A stretch of 64,000 bases of DNA from Bacillus sp. (in: firmicutes) (GCA_031180405.1 JAPSLU010000002.1:44029-108028); one strand, 5' to 3'. Positions 29,119 to 41,874 are shown, counted from the first letter of the stretch. Translations and numbers: made by a program. Notes: generated by a model not told the origin, from the letters alone.

Positions 29119-29191
29119 GAGGGGCTGACAAAAAGTAATTTGTCATACCCCTCAGGTCCCGATGCAAATACCCTTAAACATTTGCCATCGG
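29119..29191 (-). promoter_or_regulatory. Tandem hairpins between leuB and leuC
   Basis: GAGGGG..TGACAAA (29119-29132) pairs with TTTGTCA..CCCCTC (29139-29153), and CCGATGCAAAT (29159-29169) pairs, with one bulge, with ATTTGCCATCGG (29180-29191). Neither is followed by a U tract, so they look like mRNA processing or stability elements rather than terminators. Confidence 0.5.
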
Positions 29192-29227
29192 ATTCTATAA
29201 ATTAGAACAATACTACTTTAAATAAAA

Positions 29228-30337
29228 TTAAGAATAAGCTTCCATAATATTCAAAATAGCATGGTCATCTGATAGTGCATTTTTAATTTCTTCACCCATT
29301 TGTTTCGTTGAAATAGCTTTTTCACCATTTGCAAGATCAGCCGTACGAGCACCTGAATTTAAAACATTATCAACAGCTTTTTCGATCGCCTTTGCTTCTT
29401 CTTCCAAACCAAAGGATTGGCGAAGCATCATAGCAGCAGAAAGTATCGTTGCAATTGGATTCGCTATGTTTTTCCCAGCAATATCTGGTGCCGAGCCGTG
29501 AATAGGTTCATATAAATGCAAACCCGTTGAAGATAGACTAGCTGATGAGAGCATTCCTAGGGACCCTGTAATCATGGATGCTTCGTCACTCAAAATATCT
29601 CCAAACATGTTTTCAGTCACGATAACATCAAATTGTTTTGGTGATCGAATAAGCTGCATTGCGGCATTGTCAACTAACATATGCTCTAATGTTACATCAG
29701 GGTAACGAGAAGCTACCTCTTCTGCCACTTCGCGCCACACCCTACTTGATTCTAAAACATTTGCCTTATCAACTGATGTAACATGTTTACGACGCTTACT
29801 TGCAATCTCAAATGCTGAAACAAGGATACGTTCGATTTCGTGACGTTTGTAAAACAATGTATCGACTACTGCATCTTCCCCATCACGAACCACTCGCTCA
29901 CTTGGTTTACCGAAATACAATCCGCCTGTTAATTCACGTACGATAACAAAGTCTACTCCATCAACATACTCCTTTTTCAAAGGGGAAGAATCTAACAAAC
30001 TATCAAACGTTGTAATCGGGCGTAAGTTTGCGAATAAATCCAATTCCTTACGTAATGCTAATAGACCACGCTCCGGGCGAAGTTCCATAGGATTCTGATC
30101 CCACTTCGGTCCTCCAACAGCACCTAAAATGATAGCATCGGATTTTTTGCAAATTTCGATTGTTTCTTGTGGCAAAGGATTACCCTTTTGATCAATAGCA
30201 CCGCCACCAATCAATCCGTAGTTAAATTGGAATTGATGTTGGAAATGTTCAGCAACAGCTTTTAAGATTTCAACTGTAACATCTACGACTTCTTTCCCAA
30301 TTCCATCACCAGGTAATAATGCGATTGTTTTTTTCAT
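29228..30337 (-). CDS. leuB: 3-isopropylmalate dehydrogenase
   Basis: LeuB oxidises and decarboxylates 3-isopropylmalate to 2-oxoisocaproate with NAD+. The 369-residue enzyme has LLPGDGIGKEV at the N-terminus, RELTGGLYFG, the catalytic/metal-binding region VTENMFGDILSDEASM, and the NAD motif HGSAPDIAGKNIANP. ATG at 30337 has ATGGAGGAGG upstream; the gap from leuA is 27 bases. Confidence 0.97.
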   Translation of the reverse strand: MKKTIALLPGDGIGKEVVDVTVEILKAVAEHFQHQFQFNYGLIGGGAIDQKGNPLPQETIEICKKSDAIILGAVGGPKWDQNPMELRPERGLLALRKELDLFANLRPITTFDSLLDSSPLKKEYVDGVDFVIVRELTGGLYFGKPSERVVRDGEDAVVDTLFYKRHEIERILVSAFEIASKRRKHVTSVDKANVLESSRVWREVAEEVASRYPDVTLEHMLVDNAAMQLIRSPKQFDVIVTENMFGDILSDEASMITGSLGMLSSASLSSTGLHLYEPIHGSAPDIAGKNIANPIATILSAAMMLRQSFGLEEEAKAIEKAVDNVLNSGARTADLANGEKAISTKQMGEEIKNALSDDHAILNIMEAYS

Positions 30338-30364
30338 GTTCGATCCTCCTCCATCTTTTGGCGT

Positions 30365-32969
<2,605 letters not shown>

Positions 32970-33030
32970 TTAAGTTTTTTGCTATATATGAATCTATTGC
33001 CTGAATGAATCAGGCTAGATTACAAACGAT

Positions 33031-33546
33031 TTAAACAATTGAAACTGGAACTTCTTTTGTGATTCTTTGAGTACCACGTGTAAAGGCAGTAGTACCAGTT
33101 CGAGCAATTTCTTTAATTCCATAAGGTTTTAGTAAATCGATTAATACTTCAATTTTTTCAGGCTCACCAGTTACTTGAACAACAACACTTTCTTTGCTTA
33201 CATCAATTACGGTTGCTCTGAACGGTTGAATAAGTCCTTGAATCTCCATCCTTGTAGCTGGTGTTGACATTACCTTTATCAATGCCAGTTCCCTAGATAC
33301 AATAGATTGTGAAGTAATATCTGTGACCTTTAGAACATCTATTTGTTTATTTAATTGCTTTGTGATTTGCTCTACTTCTTTTTCCTCTTGTACATTTACA
33401 ACAACTGTCATTCTAGAAACACCTTCTGTTTCAGCATGACCTACTGTAATACTTTCAATGTTGTAATGTCTTTTTGTAAATAATCCTGTGATTTTATTTA
33501 ATACCCCAGTTTGGTTTAAAACCGTTAATGAGAGGATTCTTTTCAT
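33031..33546 (-). CDS. ilvH: Acetolactate synthase small (regulatory) subunit
   Basis: IlvH activates IlvB and confers valine feedback. The 171-residue protein has an N-terminal ACT domain ([20 protein letters not shown]) and the C-terminal small-subunit domain ending in TGTTAFTRG. Its ATG overlaps the ilvB TGA (ATGA), so the two subunits are coupled. Confidence 0.96.
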   Translation of the reverse strand: MKRILSLTVLNQTGVLNKITGLFTKRHYNIESITVGHAETEGVSRMTVVVNVQEEKEVEQITKQLNKQIDVLKVTDITSQSIVSRELALIKVMSTPATRMEIQGLIQPFRATVIDVSKESVVVQVTGEPEKIEVLIDLLKPYGIKEIARTGTTAFTRGTQRITKEVPVSIV

Positions 33547-35264
33547 AACTTAACACCTACCATTTCATGCAACCCTTTACCTGGAGCAACCATTGGATAA
33601 ACATTTTCATTCTTACTTACATGGATATCAAGAAGTACTGACTCATCTGATAAAATAGCAGCCTTTAATTTCTCTTCCCAGCCCTCTTCGTTAACAATGC
33701 GCACCCCGTTAATTCCGTAAGCCTCTGAAAGCTTAACAAAATCTGGTTGGGTCACAAATTTCGAATGCGAATAACGCTCTTCGTAGAAAATTTCTTGCCA
33801 CTGCCTTACCATTCCAAGGGAACCATTATTCAAAATGACAACTTTAATCGGCAAGTTTAATTCATGTATAACCGATAATTCCTGAAGAGTCATTTGGAAT
33901 CCACCATCACCTAAGACTGCTATAACGGTTGAATTCCGGGCTGCAAGTTGTGCTCCAATTGCTGATGGTAAACCAAAGCCCATTGTTCCAAGGCCTCCAG
34001 AAGTTACCCATTTGTTCGGAGTTTTAAAGTTATAATATTGTGCAGCCCACATTTGATGCTGTCCAACATCAGTTGTAACAATGGCTTCACCATTCGTCCA
34101 TTTGTGAATAAGCTCTAAAATATTCTGTGGCTTTAATTCAGTTTCACTTTCTTGATAAGTAAGCGGAAATTCCTCTTTATTAGAAGCTAACTGCTCATTC
34201 CACTCTTTATTATCACCTTGTTTGCCATCTTGCTTTAATAATTGTTGAAGAACTAATTTTGCATCTCCCACAATTGGAATTTGTGTCGGAACATTTTTTC
34301 CAATTTCAGCAGGATCAATATCAATATGAGCAATTGTTGCCTTCTTCGCAAAATGTTGTAGATTACCTGTAACGCGATCATCAAATCTAGCACCAACACT
34401 GATTAATAAATCACAGTCATAAATCGCCATATTGGCTGTATACGTACCATGCATACCAGCCATCCCTAAAAATAACGGATGATCTGATGGGAAACCACCT
34501 AATCCTAGTAACGTATTAGCAATTGGAATTTGTTGTTGTTCCGCATACTGTCTCAGTTCCTCAGAACCATTTGCATGAAGAACACCTGCTCCAGCTAAAA
34601 TAACAGGTTTTTTCGCTCGGCTTACTGCTTCTACTAATTTGCGAATTTGAAGATAATTCGGCTCACTATTTGGTTGATAACCGGGAAGATTTACCTCCAT
34701 ATCATAAGAGAAATTCCCTTCGATCGTAGCAATATCTTTTGGTATATCAATTAATACCGGGCCAGGCCTTCCAGTTGTAGCAATATGAAAGGCTTCTTTA
34801 ATAATTCTTGGAAGCTGATCCACCTCACGTACTTGGTAATTGTGTTTAGTGATTGGTGTTGTAATCCCTAAGATATCAGCTTCTTGAAAGGCATCAGAAC
34901 CAATCACAGAAGATGCCACTTGACCAGTGAAAACAACTAATGGCAGTGAATCGATCATGGCATCTGCTAAACCAGTGACTAGATTTGTTGCACCTGGTCC
35001 AGATGTAGCGATGACAACTCCAGGTTTTCCAGAGATACGCGCATAACCTTCAGCAGCATGAATACCACCTTGCTCATGGCGAGTTAGAACATGAAATAAA
35101 CCTGAATCATAAAGGCTATCATATATAGGCAATACAGCACCACCAGGATATCCAAAAATAACTTCTACTTTTTCCTGCTTTAAAGCTTCAATAAGCATCA
35201 GTGACCCGGACATCGTGTTTGTACATTTGGCAGTTGAGTTGTTCAACTGTACATTTGTACTCAT
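33543..35264 (-). CDS. ilvB: Acetolactate synthase large subunit
   Basis: IlvB forms acetolactate from pyruvate, using TPP and FAD. The 573-residue protein has the N-terminal TPP region [13 protein letters not shown], the [15 protein letters not shown] segment, and the C-terminal TPP/Mg motif [14 protein letters not shown] followed by [13 protein letters not shown]. The frame is open to 35288, but ATG at 35264 has AAAGGGAGG upstream. It is the first gene after the T-box. Confidence 0.97.
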   Translation of the reverse strand: MSTNVQLNNSTAKCTNTMSGSLMLIEALKQEKVEVIFGYPGGAVLPIYDSLYDSGLFHVLTRHEQGGIHAAEGYARISGKPGVVIATSGPGATNLVTGLADAMIDSLPLVVFTGQVASSVIGSDAFQEADILGITTPITKHNYQVREVDQLPRIIKEAFHIATTGRPGPVLIDIPKDIATIEGNFSYDMEVNLPGYQPNSEPNYLQIRKLVEAVSRAKKPVILAGAGVLHANGSEELRQYAEQQQIPIANTLLGLGGFPSDHPLFLGMAGMHGTYTANMAIYDCDLLISVGARFDDRVTGNLQHFAKKATIAHIDIDPAEIGKNVPTQIPIVGDAKLVLQQLLKQDGKQGDNKEWNEQLASNKEEFPLTYQESETELKPQNILELIHKWTNGEAIVTTDVGQHQMWAAQYYNFKTPNKWVTSGGLGTMGFGLPSAIGAQLAARNSTVIAVLGDGGFQMTLQELSVIHELNLPIKVVILNNGSLGMVRQWQEIFYEERYSHSKFVTQPDFVKLSEAYGINGVRIVNEEGWEEKLKAAILSDESVLLDIHVSKNENVYPMVAPGKGLHEMVGVKL

Positions 35265-35324
35265 TTTCTTTCCTCCCTTTTCTGGCATTCAGCCCCTGTA
35301 TTTTAGTAAAAATTCAATTAATTC

Positions 35325-35625
35325 AACATATAAAAAACCTTCCCACCCCTCATAAGACTCCACAAGAAAATCGTGTGCCAAAGGGGCGAAAAGGTTAATA
35401 AACTATTTTCGCGGTACCACCCTTCTTCATGGTCAATTTGACCACCTTACGAACAGAAACTGTTCACTTTGATAACGAGTACCGAAGAATGGGACCCGGT
35501 TAACCCTACTAAAGTTCGGATTAACACTCAGAGGCGAGTTCATCTTTGGGAATATCACCGGCTTCCAGCTACCCCGGTTCTCTGTAGATACTTTACCAAA
35601 AACTACTTTTCCTCTTCACCGTTTT
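35325..35625 (-). promoter_or_regulatory. T-box leader of the ilv-leu operon (specifier CUC, leucine)
   Basis: The T-box core GGTGGTACCGCG lies at about 35409-35420 on the minus strand. AACCTTTTCGCCCCT pairs with AGGGGTGGGAAGGTT (G-U pairs allowed) and TTTTTT follows, forming the terminator (about 35332-35402). In stem I, AGAGG (35615-35611) pairs with CCTCT (35534-35530) and the loop beside it reads CTC-G with CTC at 35538-35536, a leucine codon, as in the B. subtilis ilv-leu leader. Confidence 0.93.
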
Positions 35626-35640
35626 ACTATATGAAAATAA

Positions 35641-36546
35641 TTAACTTACATGAAGACTTTGAGGGATATTGTCTACCTTTACGCCCTCTTCAATAACTTT
35701 CTTACGAAAAGCTTCTAAGAGCTTCTTCGTTTCATCACCAGGAATACCGTCACCTATTGTACGTCCATCAACTTTCACAACAGCAATTACTTCAGCCGCT
35801 GTTCCCGTTAAGAATACCTCATCAGCCGTATAAACATCATGACGAGTAAATGGTTCTTCCCTTACCTCATATCCCAATTCAACTGCTATATCTATGATGG
35901 CATTTCTTGTTATGCCCTCAAGTGCACCTATATATCCAGGGGGAGTTAATAACTTCCCATTTTTTAAGATAAAGACATTGTCTGCTGAACCTTCTGCGAC
36001 ATAACCTTGATCGTTTAACATTAATGCTTCACTTACATTCGCTAAATGCGCTTCAATTTTCACCAATACATTGTTTAAATAGTTAAGTGATTTCACCTTT
36101 GGGCTTAATACATCAGGTCTATTTCTTCTCGTAGCCACTGTCACTATGTCAATACCTGTTTCATATAAGTGCTTAGGAAATATTGAGAGAGGCTCAACGA
36201 TAATGACTGTATTTGCACGTTTACAGTTATAAGGATCTAATCCTAGATCACCAGTTCCTCTTGAGACAACTAAACGAATGTACGCATCGCTCAAACCGTT
36301 CTTTTTAACAGTCTCAACGACTAATTCTGTTAGTTCATCCTGTGAGTATGGAATGGTTAGCATAATTGATTTTGCCGATTGGTATAATCGATCCATATGC
36401 TCTTTCATCCTAAAGATATTTCCACTGTAAACTCTAATCCCTTCGAACACTCCATCACCGTATAAAAATCCGTGATCATAAACTGATATTTTTGCATCTT
36501 CTTTCTTTACAAACTCATCATTTAGAAAGATCCATTGGTCCCCCAT
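35641..36546 (-). CDS. ilvE: Branched-chain amino acid aminotransferase
   Basis: IlvE transaminates the 2-oxo acids to leucine, isoleucine and valine. The 301-residue class IV (fold type IV) PLP enzyme has YDHGFLYGDGVFEGIR at about 23-38, catalytic K152 in KVKSLNYLNN, and EGITRNAIIDIA further on. The frame is open to 36588, but ATG at 36546 with AAGGAAAGG upstream fits homologues. Its stop lies only about 15 bases before the T-box stem I, so read-through into ilvB is possible. Confidence 0.95.
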   Translation of the reverse strand: MGDQWIFLNDEFVKKEDAKISVYDHGFLYGDGVFEGIRVYSGNIFRMKEHMDRLYQSAKSIMLTIPYSQDELTELVVETVKKNGLSDAYIRLVVSRGTGDLGLDPYNCKRANTVIIVEPLSIFPKHLYETGIDIVTVATRRNRPDVLSPKVKSLNYLNNVLVKIEAHLANVSEALMLNDQGYVAEGSADNVFILKNGKLLTPPGYIGALEGITRNAIIDIAVELGYEVREEPFTRHDVYTADEVFLTGTAAEVIAVVKVDGRTIGDGIPGDETKKLLEAFRKKVIEEGVKVDNIPQSLHVS

Positions 36547-37023
36547 AAGAGCACGCCTTTCCTTAAAAAAGTTCAAAAACCAGATCACTGAACATTATTT
36601 CTGTAAAGGAAAATATAAAATAATTCAAATTTTCTATACTTTTTAAAATGTTCGTGTAACTTTTATTTGAACTTATATTACGCTCAATAAATCCAAGTGT
36701 CAACAGTGTTTCACGAATAATTTGATAATTTAGATTTCTCGATTTTGGTTGTATACGCTTACATCATTGGTATAATTGGAAAGGCTATTTTCAAAAAATT
36801 TTATGAATTTTAAAAAAAATCCGCAGCTGTGGAGGTTTTAATTATTAAGGTTTATTAGGAGGTTGCTATTTGAAGAGTTTTAATTTCTTTTACTTATAAA
36901 CATGTTACAACTCTTTACCTGTATTTAAAACTTACATGTCAGGTATTCTAACATATTTTTTATACCCTATTACTACGTGAATCATGACGTCAAGTAATTT
37001 ATAAGTGAAAGCCCATAAATAGC
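36547..37023. other. Gene-free region between ilvE and tRNA-Arg
   Basis: About 480 bases without a supported gene. It holds the ilvE upstream region (an AATTTTCTATACTTT stretch near 36630 is a poor CodY-box match) and, on plus, a promoter with an overlapping cre-like site at 36749-36776. Downstream of that lies only a 9-codon TTG ORF (36870-36899) with a strong AGGAGG site. Confidence 0.5.
36749..36776 (+). promoter_or_regulatory. Promoter with overlapping cre-like site, no gene assigned
   Basis: TTGTAT (36749-36754) and TATAAT (36771-36776) are 16 bases apart. TGTATACGCTTACA (36750-36763) matches the CcpA cre pattern with one mismatch and overlaps the -35, which would allow repression. No recognisable gene follows on this strand. 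Confidence 0.5.
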
Positions 37024-37054
37024 AAAAAAACCTTCCACCAAAGATGGAAGGTTT
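37024..37054 (-). terminator. Terminator of tRNA-Arg
   Basis: On the minus strand AAACCTTCCA pairs with TGGAAGGTTT around a 7-base loop, followed by TTTTGC. Confidence 0.85.
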
Positions 37055-37070
37055 ATATGTATTATTTTAA

Positions 37071-37147
37071 TGGCGTCCCAGGAGAGATTCGAACTCCCGA
37101 CCGTACGCTTAGAAGGCGTATGCTCTATCCAGCTGAGCTACTGGGAC
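37071..37147 (-). tRNA. tRNA-Arg (anticodon UCU)
   Basis: The 77-base cloverleaf reads GTCCCAG acceptor, GCTC/GAGC D-stem, TACGC-CTTCTAA-GCGTA anticodon arm with TCT at loop positions 34-36, a GGGAG-TTCGAAT-CTCTC T-arm, the closing CTGGGAC, the G discriminator and an encoded CCA end. It reads AGA codons. A terminator follows immediately. Confidence 0.97.
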
Positions 37148-37256
37148 ATAATCATTATTGTCTTTAAAGTTTCAATGACATTTATCATTATATTTCTATT
37201 CACTATAAAAGTCAACAGTTTTTTTCACTTTTTTATGAAGAGGGAGAAATACTCCC

Positions 37257-37769
37257 TCATTTTAAAGAAAACTCTTTAGTAAGTTCTTTAACTAGTTCAC
37301 CATTTACTTCAAAAAAAGTAACACGTGCAGTATCGTTTTCAAGGTCCAGTATAGCATATGTCTTTTGCCTTCGTAGAACCGGAAGTCTAATACTACCAGG
37401 GTTTATAAGCAAAACTCCATCAATTAATTCGGCATTTGCAATATGAGAATGCCCGTAACAGGCAATTTTTGCATTTGTTTCATTAGCACGATACTTAAGA
37501 CTCATGAGAGACATTTTCACATTAAACAAGTGTCCATGTGTCATATATAAAGTAATACCGCTTAGATCTTCAATGATTTCATTTGGTAAGGCTGATCCAG
37601 AATCACAATTACCTTTTACCCCTTTAAAGCCATTTAACTCCTTGCTATTAGCCGGTAGCTCAGAATCACCGCAATGCAGCATTAATTGTACTTCATCTTG
37701 ATGTCTGTTTTTTATTTCTATGATTTCTGAGGTCAATCCATGACTATCACTCATTATTAAAATCTTCAT
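37257..37769 (-). CDS. ysnB: YsnB, MJ0936-family metallophosphodiesterase
   Basis: The 170-residue calcineurin-like protein has all the metal motifs: SDSHG near the N-terminus, HCGDSE, GNCD, THGH and GHSH. Members hydrolyse phosphodiesters; the physiological substrate is unknown. ATG at 37769 has GAGGCGAAGGAA upstream. It follows rdgB by 24 bases in the same unit as rph. A GAGGGAG-loop-CTCCCTC hairpin lies right at its stop but lacks a U run. Confidence 0.92.
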   Translation of the reverse strand: MKILIMSDSHGLTSEIIEIKNRHQDEVQLMLHCGDSELPANSKELNGFKGVKGNCDSGSALPNEIIEDLSGITLYMTHGHLFNVKMSLMSLKYRANETNAKIACYGHSHIANAELIDGVLLINPGSIRLPVLRRQKTYAILDLENDTARVTFFEVNGELVKELTKEFSLK

Positions 37770-37793
37770 GATTTCCTTCGCCTCGTTTGTTAT

Positions 37794-38378
37794 TCAGTTC
37801 AATAGGTCTTTTATTTTTCTCAATGCATCTGCGCGATGACTTATCTGATTTTTTTCTTGCTTTGATAGTTCAGCCATTGTCTTATCGCTGCCTTTCAGGC
37901 AAAAAATTGGATCATAACCAAAACCGCTAAGGCCTTTTTGCTTTTCTGCAATGTAACCTTCACATGTTCCAACAACAGTTTGTGTTTGTTGCGTAGGTAC
38001 GGAGATTGCCAAAGCGCAAACAAACCTTGCTCCTCGATCTTTCTTTTCTACGTTCATCATCTTTTCAAGGACTTTGTTTATGTTTTCTTGATCATCTTTC
38101 TTTGGGCCTGCATATCTAGCTGAAAAGACACCTGGCTCTCCATTTAAATAATCAATTTCTAAACCAGAGTCATCTGCTATTGTCATCATCTGATACTGAT
38201 TAGATATAGCCTCTGCTTTTAGTATAGCATTTTCTTCAAAGGTCTTACCCGTTTCTTCAACATCTAATGAGTCTGGAAAATCAAAAAGAGAACTGACATG
38301 ATAGCCTAAAGGCGCTAGCAATGCTTCAAACTCTTTTACTTTCCCTTGGTTTTTTGTGGCTATAAGGATTTGTTTCAC
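37794..38378 (-). CDS. rdgB: Non-canonical purine NTP pyrophosphatase (dITP/XTP)
   Basis: The enzyme hydrolyses dITP, ITP and XTP to monophosphates and so cleans the nucleotide pool. The 194-residue HAM1-family protein has [15 protein letters not shown] at the N-terminus, [29 protein letters not shown] and SHRADAL. It starts at GTG 38378, which overlaps the rph TGA (GTGA), as in B. subtilis (ysnA after rph). Confidence 0.95.
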   Translation of the reverse strand: MKQILIATKNQGKVKEFEALLAPLGYHVSSLFDFPDSLDVEETGKTFEENAILKAEAISNQYQMMTIADDSGLEIDYLNGEPGVFSARYAGPKKDDQENINKVLEKMMNVEKKDRGARFVCALAISVPTQQTQTVVGTCEGYIAEKQKGLSGFGYDPIFCLKGSDKTMAELSKQEKNQISHRADALRKIKDLLN

Positions 38379-39145
38379 TTTGTTATTACCTGCTTCTTCG
38401 CATTCTCTTCAATTATCAATGAGAGATCTCCAAGCACTTCTTTTTGATGCACAATAAGTGCTTTTACTCCTTGTTCCGCTAAATCCAACATACTGTTTAA
38501 CTCACTTCTTGTAAATGTTGCTTCCTCACCAGTTCCTTGGACTTCAACGAGCCCACCATTTGATGTCATAATGACATTCATATCAACAAGTGCATTTGAG
38601 TCTTCTATGTAATTCAAGTCCAAAATTTCTCCATGCTCAGTATCTACTCCTACAGATACAGCTGCCAGAAAGTCTGTTATTGGGAGTGATTTTAGTTTCC
38701 CAGCTTTAACAAGTTTATCAAGAGCAATAACCATCGAAACATAAGCACCTGTAATGGAAGCTGTCCTTGTTCCTCCATCTGCCTGAATCACATCACAATC
38801 GATCCAAATGGTTCTTTCACCAAGTTCGTTCAGATTCACTACTGCCCTTAATGCTCTTCCTATAAGTCGTTGTATTTCCATCGTACGACCTGTAATTTTT
38901 CCTTTTGACGATTCTCTAATCGTCCGTTGTTCTGTTGCTCTTGGGAGCATGGAATACTCTGCCGTAATCCAACCTTTCCCTGCCCCTCTCATGAACGGTG
39001 GTACACGGTCTTCAACACTAGCATTACAAATTACTTTCGTATTACCAATAGTGATTAGAACAGAGCCCTCAGGATGCATGACAAAATCCTTTATTATTTC
39101 AACTTTTCTTAATTGATCTACTGCACGATCATCATGTCTCATCAT
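38375..39145 (-). CDS. rph: Ribonuclease PH
   Basis: RNase PH trims tRNA 3' ends phosphorolytically. The 256-residue protein has [32 protein letters not shown], the RNA-binding [15 protein letters not shown] segment, and the catalytic [20 protein letters not shown]. Two adjacent ATG codons (39145 and 39142) both fit the TGGAGGG site; the first is used. It heads rph-rdgB-ysnB and follows gerM after a terminator. Confidence 0.96.
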   Translation of the reverse strand: MMRHDDRAVDQLRKVEIIKDFVMHPEGSVLITIGNTKVICNASVEDRVPPFMRGAGKGWITAEYSMLPRATEQRTIRESSKGKITGRTMEIQRLIGRALRAVVNLNELGERTIWIDCDVIQADGGTRTASITGAYVSMVIALDKLVKAGKLKSLPITDFLAAVSVGVDTEHGEILDLNYIEDSNALVDMNVIMTSNGGLVEVQGTGEEATFTRSELNSMLDLAEQGVKALIVHQKEVLGDLSLIIEENAKKQVITK

Positions 39146-39180
39146 TTATTCCCTCCAATGAAACTTTTGTAAACAAGAAA

Positions 39181-39211
39181 TAAGAGGCAGCTTTACATAA
39201 GCATACCTCTC
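39181..39211 (-). terminator. Terminator of gerM
   Basis: On the minus strand AGAGG-GCTT pairs with AAGC-CCTCT (small internal loop), followed by TATTTCTTGTTT. Confidence 0.6.
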
Positions 39212-39245
39212 TATACCCTATATATATTATATCAAAAACTTGTTA

Positions 39246-40316
39246 TTAAAAACTACCTGTATTCACTTTAGTAGGTCGAGTAACAGGTTCTGTTAATTTT
39301 TCCCCATTTTCATTTATTAGTTCTGCTTTTCCATTAACTGTTACTGCTACGCTTTCTATGCCATCCTGCTCAGTTAACGTTAATACTAAGGCATTCAATA
39401 CGTTTGATGAAATAATTTTTTGTTCTTCATCAAAACTACCGAAAATAGATTCATTAAAATCGAGTGTCACTTTTCCATTTTCATACTTAGGAGCACTTAA
39501 TAATTCCACTCCATCTTGGAAGTCGGTCATTAAACCTAATGATGGAGATGGCCCTTTTGTCAGTTCATTAACCGCTGAAACAATTGGATCTGTTTCATCA
39601 TTGGTAATACGTTTTGTTACAGGAACGTAATACTGTTGTCCATCTGATTCAGCCATGTAGTATACAGTTAATGGTTTCGTATTTGTCAAATCTACAACAT
39701 CACTAGTATCATGATTTATTCCATCATCCCTCGTCACGCCATCATGAATCGGTGTACTATTAACAGGCATTTCTTTTTGTTCATGTCCATTAACCCATAT
39801 TTTCACTTTATCCACTTTATCAAATTGTGTTAATGTCCAAGTGATAGCTTGAAGAATCTTGGCTTCATCCTCTTTTTTGTAATTATTAAATTCCTTTGAA
39901 AAATCTGCAATTGCTGTTCCATCTTCCTTAATATTCACTCCAAGAACTTGTGTATCTGGAGGTAAAACAGCTCTAAATCCATTAGGAAGAATATTGGATA
40001 CAGGTCCACCTTCAACCAAATACTCAAGCGATTGTTTAGCTACACTATCTGTTTTTGGTAGGTTCATGGTATAAGGAACAACAAAACCACTTTTATCAAT
40101 TAGATAAAGTTGACTTGTCATTGTTTCCTCTCCTTGATCAGCGTTTACATCGTCTACACCTTTTTCTGATTCTACGGTACCATCTTCTGTAATTGTTACA
40201 TCTTGTGGTGGATCAATTTCTTTCACAGCTTCCTCTGCATTGAACAATCCACAACCAGAAAGGAGCAATGTTGAGGCTAGTACTGTAACTGCAATCTGTT
40301 TCTTGTATTTAGACAT
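39246..40316 (-). CDS. gerM: GerM spore germination/sporulation lipoprotein
   Basis: GerM is needed in B. subtilis for sporulation and germination (engulfment and cortex). The 356-residue protein has a lipoprotein signal with lipobox LSGC (C22), an acidic linker, and two GerMN domains: about 70-190 (LYLIDKSGFVVPYTMNLP) and about 215-340 (VYYMAESDGQQYYVPVTKRI). It is predicted to be exported and lipid-anchored. ATG at 40316 has TTTGGAGGG upstream. A TATACATA element about 40 bases upstream resembles a sigma-E -10, but the -35 is unclear. Confidence 0.95.
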   Translation of the reverse strand: MSKYKKQIAVTVLASTLLLSGCGLFNAEEAVKEIDPPQDVTITEDGTVESEKGVDDVNADQGEETMTSQLYLIDKSGFVVPYTMNLPKTDSVAKQSLEYLVEGGPVSNILPNGFRAVLPPDTQVLGVNIKEDGTAIADFSKEFNNYKKEDEAKILQAITWTLTQFDKVDKVKIWVNGHEQKEMPVNSTPIHDGVTRDDGINHDTSDVVDLTNTKPLTVYYMAESDGQQYYVPVTKRITNDETDPIVSAVNELTKGPSPSLGLMTDFQDGVELLSAPKYENGKVTLDFNESIFGSFDEEQKIISSNVLNALVLTLTEQDGIESVAVTVNGKAELINENGEKLTEPVTRPTKVNTGSF

Positions 40317-40423
40317 TAAAATCCCTCCAAAGGCAGTTTGTACTACTATGTATACGAGCTATTCTAGTAATTAGAACGACTTTTTGTACAAACTTCTTTT
40401 TTTACATTACATATCAATATATC

Positions 40424-40455
40424 TAAAAAAAACACAGCGAAAGCTCACTGTGTTC
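40424..40455 (-). terminator. Terminator of racE
   Basis: On the minus strand AACACAG pairs with CTGTGTT, extended by GAGC/GCT, and is followed by TTTTTTTAG. Confidence 0.85.
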
Positions 40456-40465
40456 AGGAAGGTTG

Positions 40466-41281
40466 TTATTCACTTTTTACACTATCCAATGAAATGGATT
40501 CAACATGTCGTACAGGTTGTTCAAACCATTTTGAAGCTATTTTTTCAAATAATTGCTTTGGACCTGTTGTTAAGAACAAATGCTGTTTTTTTCCAGATGA
40601 TTGATTTAATGTTTTATTAAACGATAAAATTGTACTAACCTCACGAGCAGTTTCATCACCTGAGCAAATAATTTTCACAGCATGTCCCATGAATGCCTCA
40701 ATTTGAGATTGTAAAATAGGATAGTGCGTACAACCTAAAATCAATGTATCGATCTTACTACCCGTAAAAGGGGCAAGAGATTCCTCCACGATAGCTTTTG
40801 CTTCTTCCCCTTCATATTCACCACTTTCGACAAGGGGAACAAATTTAGGACAAGCTAAACTATCGACCGTAAGGCAATTATTTAAGGTTTTTAAAGCTGT
40901 TTCATATGCGGAGCTCTTAATTGTATTGAATGTACCAATAACCCCAATATGGTCATTTTTAGTGACCTTTACAGCCGTCCTTGCACCCGGGAAAATAACG
41001 CCGATAACCGGGATATCCAAAGTATCTTGGATTTCTTGTAAAGCAATTGCTGTAGCCGTGTTGCACGCAATCACAAGCATCTTAATATGATGATTTTCAA
41101 GTAAATAGTTGGTCAGCTCCCAAGTGAATTCCCGAACTTCTCCAGCTGGACGCGGTCCGTAGGGACAACGTGCTGTATCACCTAAATAAATGATTTCTTC
41201 CTTTGGTAATTGTCTCATGATTTCCTTTGCGACAGTTAATCCGCCGACTCCGGAATCAATGACACCGATAGGTCTTTTCAA
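40466..41281 (-). CDS. racE: Glutamate racemase
   Basis: The enzyme supplies D-glutamate for peptidoglycan. The 271-residue protein has DSGVGGLTV (9-17), GDTARCPYG, and the two catalytic cysteines C73 (IACNTATA) and C184 (LGCTHYP). The start is TTG at 41281, with GAGGCGA upstream and no better alternative. It lies 15 bases after ysmB, the B. subtilis order gerM-racE-ysmB-gerE. Confidence 0.96.
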   Translation of the reverse strand: MKRPIGVIDSGVGGLTVAKEIMRQLPKEEIIYLGDTARCPYGPRPAGEVREFTWELTNYLLENHHIKMLVIACNTATAIALQEIQDTLDIPVIGVIFPGARTAVKVTKNDHIGVIGTFNTIKSSAYETALKTLNNCLTVDSLACPKFVPLVESGEYEGEEAKAIVEESLAPFTGSKIDTLILGCTHYPILQSQIEAFMGHAVKIICSGDETAREVSTILSFNKTLNQSSGKKQHLFLTTGPKQLFEKIASKWFEQPVRHVESISLDSVKSE

Positions 41282-41296
41282 ATAATCGCCTCATTC

Positions 41297-41746
41297 TTAA
41301 CTCATTTCTTGTTGTAATTTAATTAACGATTTTTCTAGTGCATTCAATTCTTCCTGATCGAAATTTACGATCATATCAGTTAAGTAGTTTTGTCGTTTTT
41401 CAATTACTTCTTCTATAATACGTTCTCCCTCATCTAACAAATGAATTCTTACTACTCTTCGATCTAGGGGATCTTTCACTCGTATTACAAGCTTATTCTT
41501 TTCCATTCGATCAATTAAGTCTGTTGTTGTGCTGCACGCTAAAAACATTTTGGTAGAAAGTTCTCCAATTGTTAAGTCTCCATTTTCCCATAGCCATTGG
41601 AGAGCAACAAACTGTGGCGGAGTTATATTATAGTCACTTAGTATTTCCCGACCTTTTTGTTTAATGATTCCCGATATATGACGTAGCGACTTTTCAAGAT
41701 CAGCTACCTTTTGTTTTCTATCATTTGCCTGATTTATGCTGCTCAA
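41297..41746 (-). CDS. ysmB: YsmB, MarR-family transcriptional regulator
   Basis: The 149-residue protein is a typical MarR winged helix: dimerisation helices at both ends, recognition helix in ELSTKMFLACSTTTDLIDRMEKN, and the wing KDPLDRRVVRIHLLDEGE. TTG at 41746 is preceded by GAGGGTGA. It sits upstream of racE and probably shares its transcript. The regulated genes are not apparent here. Confidence 0.9.
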   Translation of the reverse strand: MSSINQANDRKQKVADLEKSLRHISGIIKQKGREILSDYNITPPQFVALQWLWENGDLTIGELSTKMFLACSTTTDLIDRMEKNKLVIRVKDPLDRRVVRIHLLDEGERIIEEVIEKRQNYLTDMIVNFDQEELNALEKSLIKLQQEMS

Positions 41747-41874
41747 ACTTTCACCCTCGCTTAATTATTCTAATACGCATCATTTTTGTGCATATACATA
41801 TCGATTTTATTTTCCATGTTTTTTTCTTAAATTGCAAGTTAGAGATTTTTCTAGCATACAAGAGTATCTAGACA

